A stretch of DNA of 64,000 nt from CAVONB01 sp963697205 (GTDB lineage: Bacteria; Pseudomonadota; Alphaproteobacteria; Rhizobiales; Hyphomicrobiaceae), in NCBI GenBank assembly GCA_963697205.1, contig CAVONB010000010.1, positions 1-64,000 of the forward strand. The letters run 5' to 3'. The notes beneath the pieces were generated by a model, which was not told where the DNA came from, made no database searches, and saw nothing but the letters and a program-made list of their open reading frames with translations. This document shows, piece by piece, positions 18,439 through 28,126 of this stretch. The translations under genes and the position numbers were made by a program. Within the stretch, counting starts at the first letter, position 1, and each line of letters opens with the position of its first letter.

Positions 18439-18596
18439 TCCGCCGCTCAGCGGCGACGATGCTTGCTGCTGATTAAGCTATTCTTAACCAAGGTTGGTGC
18501 ATCGTTAAGGCCGCAATCAGCGTTCTACTGAGGCTGCACAACCAGAGCGTCCTGATTGCCGGAACGCAATATCTTTTAGCCTGTCGGAGTAAGCGT

Positions 18597-18935
18597 ATGC
18601 AGGTGGCGAAGGCAATAGATGTCGATCTGGCGTCAATCGACGTTGCAACTGCCAGACAGACGATCGAGTATATTTGCAGCGATCTCGAGCGCGTCTCGGG
18701 CTTGGATGCGGCCGTCGCCAGTCTCAAGGTAGCGCTCGACGCGTTGGCCGCCGCAGAAGGTCGATTTGGCACTCCGGCGCCGGCCGGTGGCCGAGCAGAA
18801 CGAACGAGACGATCCCGCCTCCGTCTCGTCTCTCGGGCTAAGCCCAAAGAGCCGCTCGCAGCTGACGTGTCCTGCCTAAATTTCCGCGCGGCGATTGAGA
18901 CTTACATTCGCGCGATCAAGACATCTACGTTCTGA
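18597..18935 (+). CDS. Hypothetical protein, 112 aa
   Basis: Open frame with GGAG a few bases before ATG 18597. The first half is helical and Ala/Asp-rich (IDVATARQTIEYICSDLERV, AAVASLKVALDALAAAEG), followed by a basic linker and a short tail. No family recognised and no operon partners. A competing minus-strand frame covers the same DNA with poorer features. Confidence 0.35.
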   Translation: MQVAKAIDVDLASIDVATARQTIEYICSDLERVSGLDAAVASLKVALDALAAAEGRFGTPAPAGGRAERTRRSRLRLVSRAKPKEPLAADVSCLNFRAAIETYIRAIKTSTF

Positions 18936-19295
18936 ACGTGTGGCCGCATCGGACGTCTTGCTTTCGCACGCCGGCGTCTCGTGAGCCTCGGCCACAAAGC
19001 GTGAGAGCAGACTGATCAGGGACAACGTTGAGCACGGCATCTGCGGACAAGCATGCGCGACAAATGCCTCTGCAGGAAATGGTAGCGCAATGGTTTTTGC
19101 AGGGTGGCGACCTCGACCCGAGGTTGCTCGTTTCGACTGACAGCCAGACGTCGCAGGCTGGCGACACCAGCTCAAGAGCCACCTGCTGTGATCTGCTCTC
19201 CATCCGACGCGGCCCTTGCTGTGTCGAATCCACATAGACAGCACGCCGCCACCCGAAGATGCTAATATTTTGATACCCTGGGAGGCAGCTACGGT
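18936..19295. other. Intergenic region with no convincing gene
   Basis: 360 bp; AT content rises toward 19250-19275, where a promoter for the next plus-strand gene is plausible. Nothing else recognised. Confidence 0.35.
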
Positions 19296-19859
19296 GTGGG
19301 TGAAGGGGCGGAAAATGGAGCGGCAACGATGAAGGCATCAGGCCAGCAATCATCGCATTACAAGGAGGCGGCCCTCTTCCACGAGGCGCAGGCCATGAAG
19401 CTGGTGCTCACCAATCAGGTCACGATCAAAACACAAATCCGAATTGCTGGTGACCAGGGCGATTTACGAATTGCTGCCCGCTACCCCTCAACCGAACAGG
19501 AAGCTGCTGAGTTTTTCCGTCAGCTAGGCATGCTCATGGCATGGCGGGCGGCAACGGCCTTTATCTGGACGTCCTTCGTCGAGAACCCTTTGGGCCTTTA
19601 TACGTGCCTCATCTCGAAAACTGAACGCCATGCCTTCTTCCGCCACTTTTCGTTTGATCCTAAGCCCTGGACCGAAGCCAATTTCAGCGCCATCGAATGG
19701 CTTCCCGAATTGGCGATTAAAAAACAGTTGGCCAATTTGCTTCCGACGGGTCCTGTACCCCTCACGCCCAAGGACGTTGCTGCCCTAGAGCCCTGGTTTG
19801 GACGTACCGGACGCTACCCGGCATGGCACACCAAAAAAGGAGAAATCGTTGGCATATAG
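19296..19859 (+). CDS. Hypothetical protein, 187 aa, in AT-richer patch
   Basis: Starts at GTG 19296 behind GGGAGG, or at ATG 19329. The product has a coding-like composition with many aromatic residues (for example WRAATAFIWTSFVENPLGLY and HAFFRHFSFDPKPW) and no signal peptide. I do not recognise the family. It converges on a NusG/RfaH-like gene 47 bp away, and both lie in DNA clearly lower in GC than the surroundings, suggesting joint acquisition. Confidence 0.5.
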   Translation: MGEGAENGAATMKASGQQSSHYKEAALFHEAQAMKLVLTNQVTIKTQIRIAGDQGDLRIAARYPSTEQEAAEFFRQLGMLMAWRAATAFIWTSFVENPLGLYTCLISKTERHAFFRHFSFDPKPWTEANFSAIEWLPELAIKKQLANLLPTGPVPLTPKDVAALEPWFGRTGRYPAWHTKKGEIVGI

Positions 19860-19905
19860 CACGCCAACCAAGGGTGGCGATAAAGGAGCGTGGCGCTCGG
19901 ATACC

Positions 19906-20436
19906 TCAACAGTTCTCGCGCACGCCATCGGCAGGCACTTGGACCTTGACGGCCCGCCCCAAAAGATCAAGCAGGACTGTCAGCCGGTTCTTTTCATCAA
20001 TAGCAATAATTTGTGCCACGATCCCATCGAATCCTACGGTCGACAGTCTTACCGACTGCCCGATCACATAGGGGCTTTCTGGTTTTACGATCGCGCCTTC
20101 GACCTCGCGCCTGCGCAGGGCGGCGATGAAACCATCATCGATGTAGCTCAATTGATCGCCGAACCTAACGAGGGTACGCACCCCATAGGTCGATAGGATC
20201 GGCTGCCAGCGCTGCAAGTTGTTGACCAGGCGCGCAAAGACGTATCCGGGAAACATGGGGCGCAAGACCTCTTGCGTCTTGCGCGCATGCCGCACGCGCC
20301 TGCGCATCATAGGGCAGTACGTGTCGAAATCCTGCCGCTCTAGGTTCTCGATCGCAAAGCGCTCTCGATGGGGATGAACGTTAACCACGACCCAGGGTCG
20401 GTGTGCGCCGGACGGCGTACGATAGTCGGTCCGCAT
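19906..20436 (-). CDS. NusG-family transcription elongation factor (RfaH-like)
   Basis: The ATG at 20436 is preferred because the NusG N-terminal (NGN) domain begins just after it (WVVVNVHPHRERFAIENLER); a GTG at 20481 would add 15 residues. The NGN core includes TYCPMMRRRVRHAR and the hallmark FPGYVFARL. A KOW-type domain follows (YVIGQSVRLSTVGFDGIVA). It is a specialised paralogue rather than housekeeping NusG, as the usual secE/rplK neighbours are absent. Such factors bind RNA polymerase and promote read-through of long polysaccharide or secondary operons; no such operon is visible here. Confidence 0.8.
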   Translation of the reverse strand: MRTDYRTPSGAHRPWVVVNVHPHRERFAIENLERQDFDTYCPMMRRRVRHARKTQEVLRPMFPGYVFARLVNNLQRWQPILSTYGVRTLVRFGDQLSYIDDGFIAALRRREVEGAIVKPESPYVIGQSVRLSTVGFDGIVAQIIAIDEKNRLTVLLDLLGRAVKVQVPADGVRENC

Positions 20437-20968
20437 ACTACGAAGTCCGTCTTCTATTTGTGGCCCCCGAGCCGACCACACGGCCCATCCGGAGGCCGAT
20501 GGAGGCGGTCGATAGCTGGTTAAACGTGGTTATGCAGATGATGTAAAGCTCTTATCAAACGCAACGAGCGCGGGACATGGGTAATCATAAATTAGAGTGT
20601 AAAATCATAGAGTTAAATCGAGTTGGATGGGGCGGCTGGTTTGTTGCACTTAATCCACGCTGAGGGGAGGTTGGTGCAACCCAAGGCTTTCCCTCACTTT
20701 TGCGAAACGAACCCAAATTCGGCTTCGTCGGACCTGTCATGATCGCCCTGAGGGGGCATCGTCATCTCAAACGTTCATCGATGCGCCTCGAAGGTGGCGC
20801 CGGACCGAGCATGGGGTGAGGTGACCAGATCGCTCAAGAAGTAAGGAGAACAGACACCATAGATAGATCTACGTTGCGCCGGCTGCCGCTTGCACAATTG
20901 GGCCTCTCGTTGGCAGTGGAGAATTGGCCGCCGACGGGCCGGCGTCGACGATGATCGATGTGTAGCCG
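20437..20968. other. AT-richer intergenic region
   Basis: 532 bp. An AT-rich stretch at 20575-20625 upstream of the NusG-like gene is likely to hold its promoter or leader. No gene, terminator with a T tract, or known riboswitch seen. Confidence 0.35.
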
Positions 20969-23290
20969 TCACGCCTTCAGCGCACGCCAGACTTTCTCTG
21001 GCGTTACAGGCATCTCGATGTCGCCGCCAGCGCCCGGCGGTAGCGCATCGATCACGGCATTGACGAGCGCACACGGCGCCGCCGTCGTGCCGGATTCGCC
21101 CACGCCCTTAGCGCCGATCGTGTTTGTCGTGCATGCCACGCCGTGGTGCAGGACCGTCATCGCTGGCATGTCGTCGGCACGTGGAACTGCATAGTCCATC
21201 AGCGAGCCGGTCAGCACCTGGCCGCTGTCGCGATCGTAGACCATCTGCTCGAGCATCGCCTGCCCGAGCCCCTGCGCGACGCCGCCGTGCACCTGTCCTT
21301 CCAGGATCACGGTATCGAGGATGTTGCCGCAGTCACCGACCGCAGTATAGCGCACGATCTGCGTCTCGCCTGTCTCCGGATCGATCTCGACTTCCGCGAC
21401 GTGGCAGCCATTGGGATAGGACGGCCCCGTTTTGGTGTCGCCCTTGGTGTCGAGCGTCTCCTTGATGGCGCCCTGCGTCACGAGCTCCGCCGACCGTGCG
21501 GCGACCTCGAAAAGCGACACCGTGCGCTCGCTGCCCGTCACCGAGTAGGTGCCGTTGGCATAGGTCACGTCGTCGGCGCCCGCCTGCAGTAGCACTGCGG
21601 CCGCCGCTTTGCCCTTGGCGATCACCTGGTCCGCCGTGACGGCGAGCGCACTGCCTACGAGCATGGCCGAGCGCGACGCGACCGCGCCCATGCCCGGCAC
21701 GTCGCGATCCGAATCCCCGCACGTGATGCGCACTGCGGACGCTGGCACGCCGAGGCGATCCGCCACCAGCTTGCCGAACACCGTCAGGTGGCCCTGTCCC
21801 TGCGGCGAGCAGCCGATGCTGGCATCGATCCTATTGTCGCCGGGGAACGTGATCCGTGCCGCTTCCTGCAGGATCGCGCCCGAGATTTCCAGGAAACACC
21901 CGATGCCGATACCGCGCCGCTTGCCGCGCGCTTCCGACTGCACGCGCCGCGCGGCGAAGCCGGCATAGTCGGCGGCCTTGAGCGCGGTCTCGAACGCGCC
22001 GGGAAAGTCGCCCGTATCGAACACGCCGCCCACGAATGTCGTGTAGGGCATCTGCGACGGCTGGATCAGATTGCGCCGGCGCAACTCCGCCGGATCCATC
22101 TTGATCTCGCGCGCGGCCTTGTCGATCAGCCGCTCGACCAGATAGTTGATCTCCGGCCGTCCCGCGCCGCGATAGGGCCCGACCGGCACCTCGTTCGTGA
22201 AGATGCCTTTCGACCGCATGAAGATGTGCGGCATGTCGTAGACGATCGGCAGGCAGCCCGACAGGTGGACCGTGTTGCAGTAGAGCGCGACGCCGGTCAG
22301 GTAGGCGCCGAGATTGGCGAGCACGTCCACCGTCATCGCCAGGATCTTGCCGTCCTTGTCGAGCGCCAGCTCTGCCTCGAAGATCATGTCGCGCGCCTGG
22401 TTGTCGCTGACGAACGCTTCCGATCGCGTCGAGATCCAGTGCACCGGCCGGCCGACGGCCTTGGTCGCCAGCAGCAGCGCGACATACTCCGGGTAGCCGG
22501 ACGCCTTCATGCCGAAGCCGCCGCCGACATCGTCGGTCAAGACGCGCAACTTTCCGGCGCCGAGCTTGAGTGCCATGCTGGTCTGCATCTGGATGCCGGC
22601 GACGCCCTGCGTGCCCGCGCGCAACGTGAACCGATCGGACGTCGCATCGTAGCTGGCCGTTGCAACGCGCGGCTCCATCGACACCGCGGCGATGCGCTGG
22701 TTGGTGAGCTTGATCCGTGTGACGTGGTGCGCGGCCGCAAAGCCGGCATCGACGGCACGCCGTTTCTCACCATCGGGATCATTCGGCGCCGTCCATTCCA
22801 GCGCCAGGTTGCCCGGCGCGTTGGGCCACAATTGCGGCGTGCCGGCTGCGGCTGCTTCCGTGTCGATCGCAGGCGTCAACGGTTCGTAGTCGATAGAGAT
22901 GGCCTCGGCTGCATCCTGGGCCTGCGCGTCGCTCGCCGCCAGGACGAGCGCGACAGGCTGGCCGATGTACATCGCGCGGTCCGTTGCAAACACCGGCCGG
23001 AACGGCACGACGGGCCGCGGCCCCTCCCAGCCGTGGATCGGCATGGCGCTGGTGACGGAGTTGAGGTCGCTGTCTTCCAGGTCCCGCGCCGTCAGCACGC
23101 CGGCCACACCCGGCATGGCCTTTGCGGCTGTCGCGTCGATGCCGACGATGCGCGCGTGCGCGTGGGGTGAGCGCACGAACACCGCCACGAGGGCGCCGTC
23201 GGGCCGGATGTCGTCGCCGAAGCGGCCCTGGCCACGCAGCAGCGCGTCGTCCTCGAGCCGGCCCTCCCATTTGCTCATCGCCCCGTCCAT
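20969..23290 (-). CDS. Molybdopterin-binding (large) subunit of xanthine dehydrogenase/aldehyde oxidase-family hydroxylase
   Basis: The start at ATG 23290 follows AGGAGG and gives the usual 773 residues. The N-terminal 'a/b hammerhead' domain (about 10-125: LLRGQGRFGDDI, VRSPHAHARIVGIDATAAKA) is followed by the molybdopterin-binding region with GGGFGMKASGYPEYVALL, the GPYRGAGRPE motif, and the catalytic Glu in GAKGVGESGTTAAP near the C-terminus. GPYRGAGRPE instead of AYRCSFR argues against a CO dehydrogenase. No 2Fe-2S or FAD subunit genes are nearby, so the holoenzyme partners must be elsewhere. It is divergent from an ABC transporter. Confidence 0.92.
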   Translation of the reverse strand: MDGAMSKWEGRLEDDALLRGQGRFGDDIRPDGALVAVFVRSPHAHARIVGIDATAAKAMPGVAGVLTARDLEDSDLNSVTSAMPIHGWEGPRPVVPFRPVFATDRAMYIGQPVALVLAASDAQAQDAAEAISIDYEPLTPAIDTEAAAAGTPQLWPNAPGNLALEWTAPNDPDGEKRRAVDAGFAAAHHVTRIKLTNQRIAAVSMEPRVATASYDATSDRFTLRAGTQGVAGIQMQTSMALKLGAGKLRVLTDDVGGGFGMKASGYPEYVALLLATKAVGRPVHWISTRSEAFVSDNQARDMIFEAELALDKDGKILAMTVDVLANLGAYLTGVALYCNTVHLSGCLPIVYDMPHIFMRSKGIFTNEVPVGPYRGAGRPEINYLVERLIDKAAREIKMDPAELRRRNLIQPSQMPYTTFVGGVFDTGDFPGAFETALKAADYAGFAARRVQSEARGKRRGIGIGCFLEISGAILQEAARITFPGDNRIDASIGCSPQGQGHLTVFGKLVADRLGVPASAVRITCGDSDRDVPGMGAVASRSAMLVGSALAVTADQVIAKGKAAAAVLLQAGADDVTYANGTYSVTGSERTVSLFEVAARSAELVTQGAIKETLDTKGDTKTGPSYPNGCHVAEVEIDPETGETQIVRYTAVGDCGNILDTVILEGQVHGGVAQGLGQAMLEQMVYDRDSGQVLTGSLMDYAVPRADDMPAMTVLHHGVACTTNTIGAKGVGESGTTAAPCALVNAVIDALPPGAGGDIEMPVTPEKVWRALKA

Positions 23291-23544
23291 CGTCGCTGCC
23301 TCCTGGCGTCCGTTGCGCGGCCCGCCGTGGGCGGGCCATTCAGACCGCAAAGAAGCATGGAAGCCAGTCCCCGGCCAAGTCCCGTCGGGCGCGATTTCAG
23401 CCCCGCGCCCAGCAAGGTGCCCAGCGGGGCGCCCCGCAAGATGGCTGGTCGGCCTTCCCCGATCCCTGTACGATCTGCCGCAGGCCAAGCCTGTACCCTT
23501 GCGGCCGGCCCGGCGGAACGAACAAAAAATTTGAAGGAGGGAAC

Positions 23545-24378
23545 GTGACCACTGAGCAGACCTCGAGTGTTGGCGCCGCCCGTCCCGGCGCACCTTCGAC
23601 TGGCGCCACGCACATTCGCGTCCGCGGTCTCGGCAAGCATTTCGGCCCGCTGGAGGTCTTCCGCAACATCAACTTCGAGGTCGGCGCCCGCGAGGTCGTC
23701 GCCATCGTCGGGCCGTCAGGCTGCGGAAAAACCACGTTGCTGCGCTGCATCGATGGTCTCCTGCCTCATGACGTCGGCGAGATCCACGTCGGCCAGCAGG
23801 AGGTGCTCGACCCCATCCCCGGCGTCGCCATGGTGTTCCAGCATTTCGGGCTGTTTCCGTGGAAGACGGTGTCGGAAAACGTCGCCTATGGCCTGCGCAT
23901 GGCCGGTGCCTCCAAGGCCGAGATCGACGCCAAGGTGCCCGAGTACGTCAAGATGGTCGGCCTCGCCGGCTTCGAGAACGCGTTCCCCTATCAGATGTCC
24001 GGCGGCATGCAGCAGCGCTGCGGCCTTGCCCGCGCCTTGGCCGTGGAACCGAACGTGCTGTTGATGGACGAGCCGTTCGCCGCGGTCGATGCGCAGACCC
24101 GCGAAATCCTGCAGTTCGAGCTTCTGCGCATCTGGCAGGAGCGCCCGACCGCGATGATCTTCGTGACCCACTCCATCGAGGAGGCCGTGTTGCTGGGTCA
24201 TCGCGTGATCGTGCTCAAGGGACGGCCGTCGAGCATTCACGAGATCATCACGATCGATCTTCCCGAGCCGCGCACCCGCGACACACTGCGGTTGCCCCGT
24301 TTCGCCGAGCTGCGCGAACGCGTCTGGTCGAACCTGATGCAGGAAGCCCGCGAGGCCGAGTTCCATCTCGACGCGTGA
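23545..24378 (+). CDS. ABC transporter ATPase, nitrate/sulfonate/taurine type
   Basis: GTG 23545 is the start because GAAGGAGG lies 4 bp upstream; the open frame extends further back without coding features. The 277-residue product has Walker A VGPSGCGKTTL, the Q-loop segment MVFQHFGLFPWKTV, signature MSGGMQQRCGLARAL, Walker B VLLMDEPFAAVD and H-loop FVTHSIEEAV. It is the first gene of an ATPase-binding protein-permease operon, the other two members of which are frameshifted. Confidence 0.93.
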   Translation: MTTEQTSSVGAARPGAPSTGATHIRVRGLGKHFGPLEVFRNINFEVGAREVVAIVGPSGCGKTTLLRCIDGLLPHDVGEIHVGQQEVLDPIPGVAMVFQHFGLFPWKTVSENVAYGLRMAGASKAEIDAKVPEYVKMVGLAGFENAFPYQMSGGMQQRCGLARALAVEPNVLLMDEPFAAVDAQTREILQFELLRIWQERPTAMIFVTHSIEEAVLLGHRVIVLKGRPSSIHEIITIDLPEPRTRDTLRLPRFAELRERVWSNLMQEAREAEFHLDA

Positions 24379-24578
24379 GCCGAGCGCACTGCGGTGCACG
24401 CCGTGCTGGGTGCAGTGCAGCACCGTATTTTCGGGCGGGGGGATTGTGCCGGTTCAAGCCCTCGCTATCATGCCGGTCGAAAGCTGCCAGGGCCCGCCAA
24501 GAGGCCGCGTGACTTGAGGTCGTTTCCGTCGCGAAGCCGAAAACATTCGCCGTCGCGACATGCACAGGGAGGATTGCA

Positions 24579-25593
24579 ATGCGATATCTGAAAGTGGCTG
24601 CGGCGCTGGCTGTTGGCGCCGCGTGCGCAGCGCCCGGCGCGGCGACGGCCCAGGACTTTACGGTCGGTATGCCGACCACCCCGCCCAACATCGTGCACAT
24701 GGCGACGATCCTGGCCAACGATCTGGGCTTCTACAAGAAGTACGGCATCGACGTGAAGTTCGTCGCCCTCGATGGTGGCGTGAAGGTCTACCGCGCCATG
24801 ATCGCCGGCAGCCTCGACATCGCCCTGGCGCCTGGCGCCTTCACGATCACCGGCGTCGCGAAGGGCGCCGCCGCACGCATCGTCTACGTCAATACGCCCA
24901 AGAATGAAGCTTCCATGGTCGCCAATGCCAACGTCAAGGACATGGCGGACCTCAAGGGCAAGCGCATCGGCATCCAGCAGCCCGGCGGCTTCGCCGACAT
25001 CAACAGCCGCGCCGTGCTGCGCGCCGCCAAGATCGATCCCAAGGACGTGAGCTTCGTCTCGATCGCCACCGAGGACGTGCCCGCGCTGGTCGCCAACCAG
25101 ATCGACACCGGCATCCTGCACGTCGAGCAGGAGATGCTCGCCAAGTCGAAAGCGCCCGGCATTCATGCCATCGCGCGCATGTGGGAGCTGCAGCCCAAGA
25201 CGCTCTATCTCGCTACCGTAGTCTCCGACAAGACGATCAAGGAGAAAGCGGACAAGCTGAAGGCCTATATCAAGGCGAACATCGAAGCCACGCGCGTCAT
25301 GTACACCGACAAGGCGAAGGTGTTGCCGACTGCTCGTCAAGCATACCGGCTATCCGGCCAAGACCGTCGAGGATGCCTTCGACTTCATGGTCAAGAGCTG
25401 CATCTGGGACGCCAATACCGGCATCGGCGCCGAGCGCGTCGATTTCACGGCCGAGCTGATGACCAAGGTCGGCAACATCGAGAAGGGCAAGACGCCCAAG
25501 TACGATGCGGTCGTTCATGCGGCAATCGCGAAGGACGCATTGAAGGAAGTCGGCGAGTGGAAGGGCCCGGTTTGCCCGAGCGCACCCTTCTGA
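24579..25593 (+). pseudogene. ABC transporter substrate-binding protein, NMT1/SsuA-like, with one frameshift
   Basis: GGGAGG precedes ATG 24579. Residues 1-23 are a signal peptide (MRYLKVAAALAVGAAC ... TAQ). The NMT1-like domain follows (NIVHMATILANDLGFYKKYG, LKGKRIGIQQPGGFADINS). Near 25320-25335 the reading frame breaks: family-like sequence continues in the +1 frame as LLVKHTGYPAKTVEDAFDFM, through to the stop at 25593. Joining the frames gives about 337 residues, normal for the family. All else is well preserved, so this is either a very recent mutation or a single-base sequence error. Confidence 0.85.
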
Positions 25594-25702
25594 CACGATA
25601 GACGGCAGGCGTCGGCAGGCATCGCCGGCGCCCGCTGCATCGGCGTCCCCATCCTGTTGAGCTCTGGAACGACGGCGCGAAAGCCAATGAGGAGCGTGAC
25701 GC

Positions 25703-26537
25703 ATGAGCGTTGCTGACAAGGCCGCTACGGGCGCAGCGATGACGCAATCGGGCGCAGCGCGCCGCGCGGCTCAGGCGGGGTCGCTCTGGGAGCGCCCGGC
25801 CGTCTATCGCTACGGCTTTCTCGCATTCATCATCGTCCTGTGGGAACTAACCGGCCCCTTCATCAATCCGATCTTCTTTTCCTATCCCTCCAAGATCGCC
25901 GTGGCCTTCTGGAACCTCACCTTGTCGGGCGAGCTGCCCTACTATCTCGGCCAGAGCCTGGAGGTCATGGGCTACGGCCTGCTCGCCGCCATCGTCGTCG
26001 GCATCCCGCTCGCGGTCGCCATGGCGCGCATCCGCAAACTCGACTGGGCGCTCGAGCTGCCGATCAACGCGCTCTATGCCACGCCGATGGTCGCCCTCGT
26101 CCCCCTGCTCGTGCTCTGGTTCGGCATCCACCTGAAAGCGAAGATCATCGTCGTCTTCCTGTTCGCGGTGTTCCCGATCCTGATCAACACCTACCAGGGC
26201 GTGCGCGAGTGCGACAAAGGCCTGCTCGAGGTGGCAAAGTCCTTCCGCGCCACCGAATGGCGCATCTGGCAGGACGTGCTGCTGCCGTTTCGCCATTCCC
26301 TATATCGCCGCCGGCATCCGCCTCGCCATCGGCCGTGGCCTTGTCGGCATGGTCATCGCCGAGTTCTATACGACCATCTCCGGCCTGGGCTTCATGATCA
26401 CGCGCTATGCCAATGTCTTCGAGATGGACAAGACGTTCGTGCCGGTGATCGTTCTGATGATCCTGGGTGTCGCGCTGACAAGTCTCCTGAAACGGTTCGA
26501 GCGCAGGCTCGCACCGTGGAGCCACGCGCACCGTTGA
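25703..26537 (+). pseudogene. ABC transporter permease, nitrate/sulfonate/taurine type, with one frameshift
   Basis: GAGGAG precedes ATG 25703. The permease reads normally (FSYPSKIAVAFWNLTLSGEL, PMVALVPLLVLWFGI, EVAKSFRATEWRIWQDVLLP). At about 26289, CCGTTTCGCC replaces the expected CCGTTCGCC, an extra T, and the remainder continues in the next frame (GLVGMVIAEFYTTISGLGFM) to the stop at 26537. The joined protein is about 277 residues with the normal EAA loop and six segments. A one-base homopolymer change is the only defect. Confidence 0.85.
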
Positions 26538-26579
26538 CCCACGCTCGACGTTGAGCAGGCTTGATCGCGAAGGGCCGCG

Positions 26580-27716
26580 TCAGCGCGTGGCCTGGGCGTG
26601 GCGCTGCGCGGCCACCGCATGGATCTTGACGTCGTCGACGGTCGCCAGCGGTGCGCGATCCTTCGCCAGTCCGCGATGAAACTCGCCCTTCGACACTGGC
26701 GCGACGTCGGCGATGATCGTCCAGGTGTCGCCGCCATCGAGGCTCTCGAAGATCTGCCCGTCGCTGTCGGCGGCATAAAGGCCGAAGCCGGCCGGCGTCG
26801 CTTCGATCGTGAGCGCGCTGAACGTCGCGCGCTGTCCGTTCGGTAAGCCGCCGAGCAGCCGCTCCCACGACTGTCCCGCATCCCGGCTGCGGAAGAGCTT
26901 CCCGCGCGCGCGTCCCGCCTTGTACCAGTGCAGCGGCCAGCCCGTGCTCGCAGCCAGATAGACGAGGTCGGGATCTTCCGGGTGCACGACCAGCGGGTCG
27001 GGATAGTTGCCCTCCGGCGGCATCGGGTTCTTGCGCCAGGTCCGGCCGTCGTCGTCGCTCGTCATCACGCCGACGATGCCGTTGGCCACCAGGAGGCGGC
27101 CCGGCCGGTCCGGGTGGACCGCGATCCGGTGAATGTCGTTGTCGGCGACGAGCGGATCGACCTTCAGATCCTGGAATGTCGCACCGAAATCGTACGACAC
27201 CGCAAGTGCGCCGATTTCCACGCCGACAAACAGTCGGTCGCCGTCGATCACGATGTCTTTGATGTGCCCCACGCGCGGCGGCGGCGGAAAACACCACGCC
27301 TCGACGTTGGCCAGCGCGCGCAGGCCATCGAGCTCGCGCCACGACTCGCCCGCGTTCTCGCTCATGTAGACGTGAGCCGGCAGCGCGCCCACCAGCACCA
27401 CGTCGCGGCCTTGCAGCCGGCCGGCCCGCGCCGCCCACAGGTCGTGCCGGTCGATGCCGGTGTTTACCCACTCCCAGACCTGCCCGCCGTCGCGGCTGCG
27501 CGCAACGCCGACGCCGTGCGTGGCGGCAAACAGCGTCCCGTCGTCGGCGACCGTGACCGCGCTGACCGAGCAGCCCGCCAGCGCACGATGCGCGAGCCCC
27601 CAGCCGTCGTCGGCTTTCCGCAGGATGGCGATCCCGTCGACCGTGCCGACGACGATGGTGCGCGACGGCGCGACCGCGCGATGGGTGTTATGGCCGCCGT
27701 TGGACAAAAGGATCAT
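26580..27716 (-). CDS. BNR/Asp-box beta-propeller protein (sialidase/VPS10-like fold)
   Basis: The start at ATG 27716 has GGAG six bases upstream; an earlier in-frame start lacks this. The 378-residue product consists of propeller blades with repeated Asp-box motifs: SRDGGQVWEW, SENAGESWRE, SYDFGATFQD, SDDDGRTWRK, SRDAGQSWER and SLDGGDTWTI. No signal peptide is evident, so it may be cytoplasmic, unlike many relatives. Catalytic residues of true sialidases (an Arg triad) are not obvious. Function unknown; the fold assignment is strong. Confidence 0.85.
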   Translation of the reverse strand: MILLSNGGHNTHRAVAPSRTIVVGTVDGIAILRKADDGWGLAHRALAGCSVSAVTVADDGTLFAATHGVGVARSRDGGQVWEWVNTGIDRHDLWAARAGRLQGRDVVLVGALPAHVYMSENAGESWRELDGLRALANVEAWCFPPPPRVGHIKDIVIDGDRLFVGVEIGALAVSYDFGATFQDLKVDPLVADNDIHRIAVHPDRPGRLLVANGIVGVMTSDDDGRTWRKNPMPPEGNYPDPLVVHPEDPDLVYLAASTGWPLHWYKAGRARGKLFRSRDAGQSWERLLGGLPNGQRATFSALTIEATPAGFGLYAADSDGQIFESLDGGDTWTIIADVAPVSKGEFHRGLAKDRAPLATVDDVKIHAVAAQRHAQATR

Positions 27717-27902
27717 GCAACGCTCCGGACCAGGAAAAGCAAGAGAGAGCATAGCCCGCCCCGATTATCATGCCGGGATGCCGGGCTTGCGCAACCTGGA
27801 AAATCTCGCCAGCACGTCCGGCCCGACGACCCGGCACCGTCGACCTTGGACCTGGCCACCGTTACCAGCGTGGATGCATCGTGGGAGACGAAAGCGCGAC
27901 CA

Positions 27903-27911
27903 ACCCGCTAG
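27903..27911. repeat. Left target-site duplication of IS256-like element
   Basis: ACCCGCTAG, identical to 29432-29440. It directly abuts a degenerate left end that resembles the reverse complement of the right end. 9 bp matches the 8-9 bp duplications made by IS256-family elements. Confidence 0.6.
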
Positions 27912-28126
27912 ATGACGGACAGAATCTTTCGCGGGCAAGTGATTGAAGGCTGCGGCCCCGACTGCGTGAGCTTCGAACGTTTGGCGATGTGCGCAAGGGA
28001 AGCTGCACCAGCGCGGATCGGAGAAGGCATCTGAAGCGCAGCAAGAATGCCAGCCCGCCCCGTCGGACCGCTTCAGCATGTGATCCGGATCGATGACGAG
28101 CGGATCAAGGGACATCGGACCGGGTC

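Noticed and set aside
21788..23170. 460-codon plus-strand open frame
   Set aside because: Lies wholly within the molybdopterin-subunit gene on the other strand; Arg/His-rich product with no fold pattern.
20969..23290. Carbon monoxide dehydrogenase large subunit
   Set aside because: The active-site loop is GPYRGAGRPE, not AYRCSFR, and no CoxS/CoxM partners are present.
24385..24418. Inverted repeat GCACTGC ... GCAGTGC after the ABC ATPase gene
   Set aside because: Seven pairs with a 19-nt loop and no T tract; too weak to call a terminator or operator.
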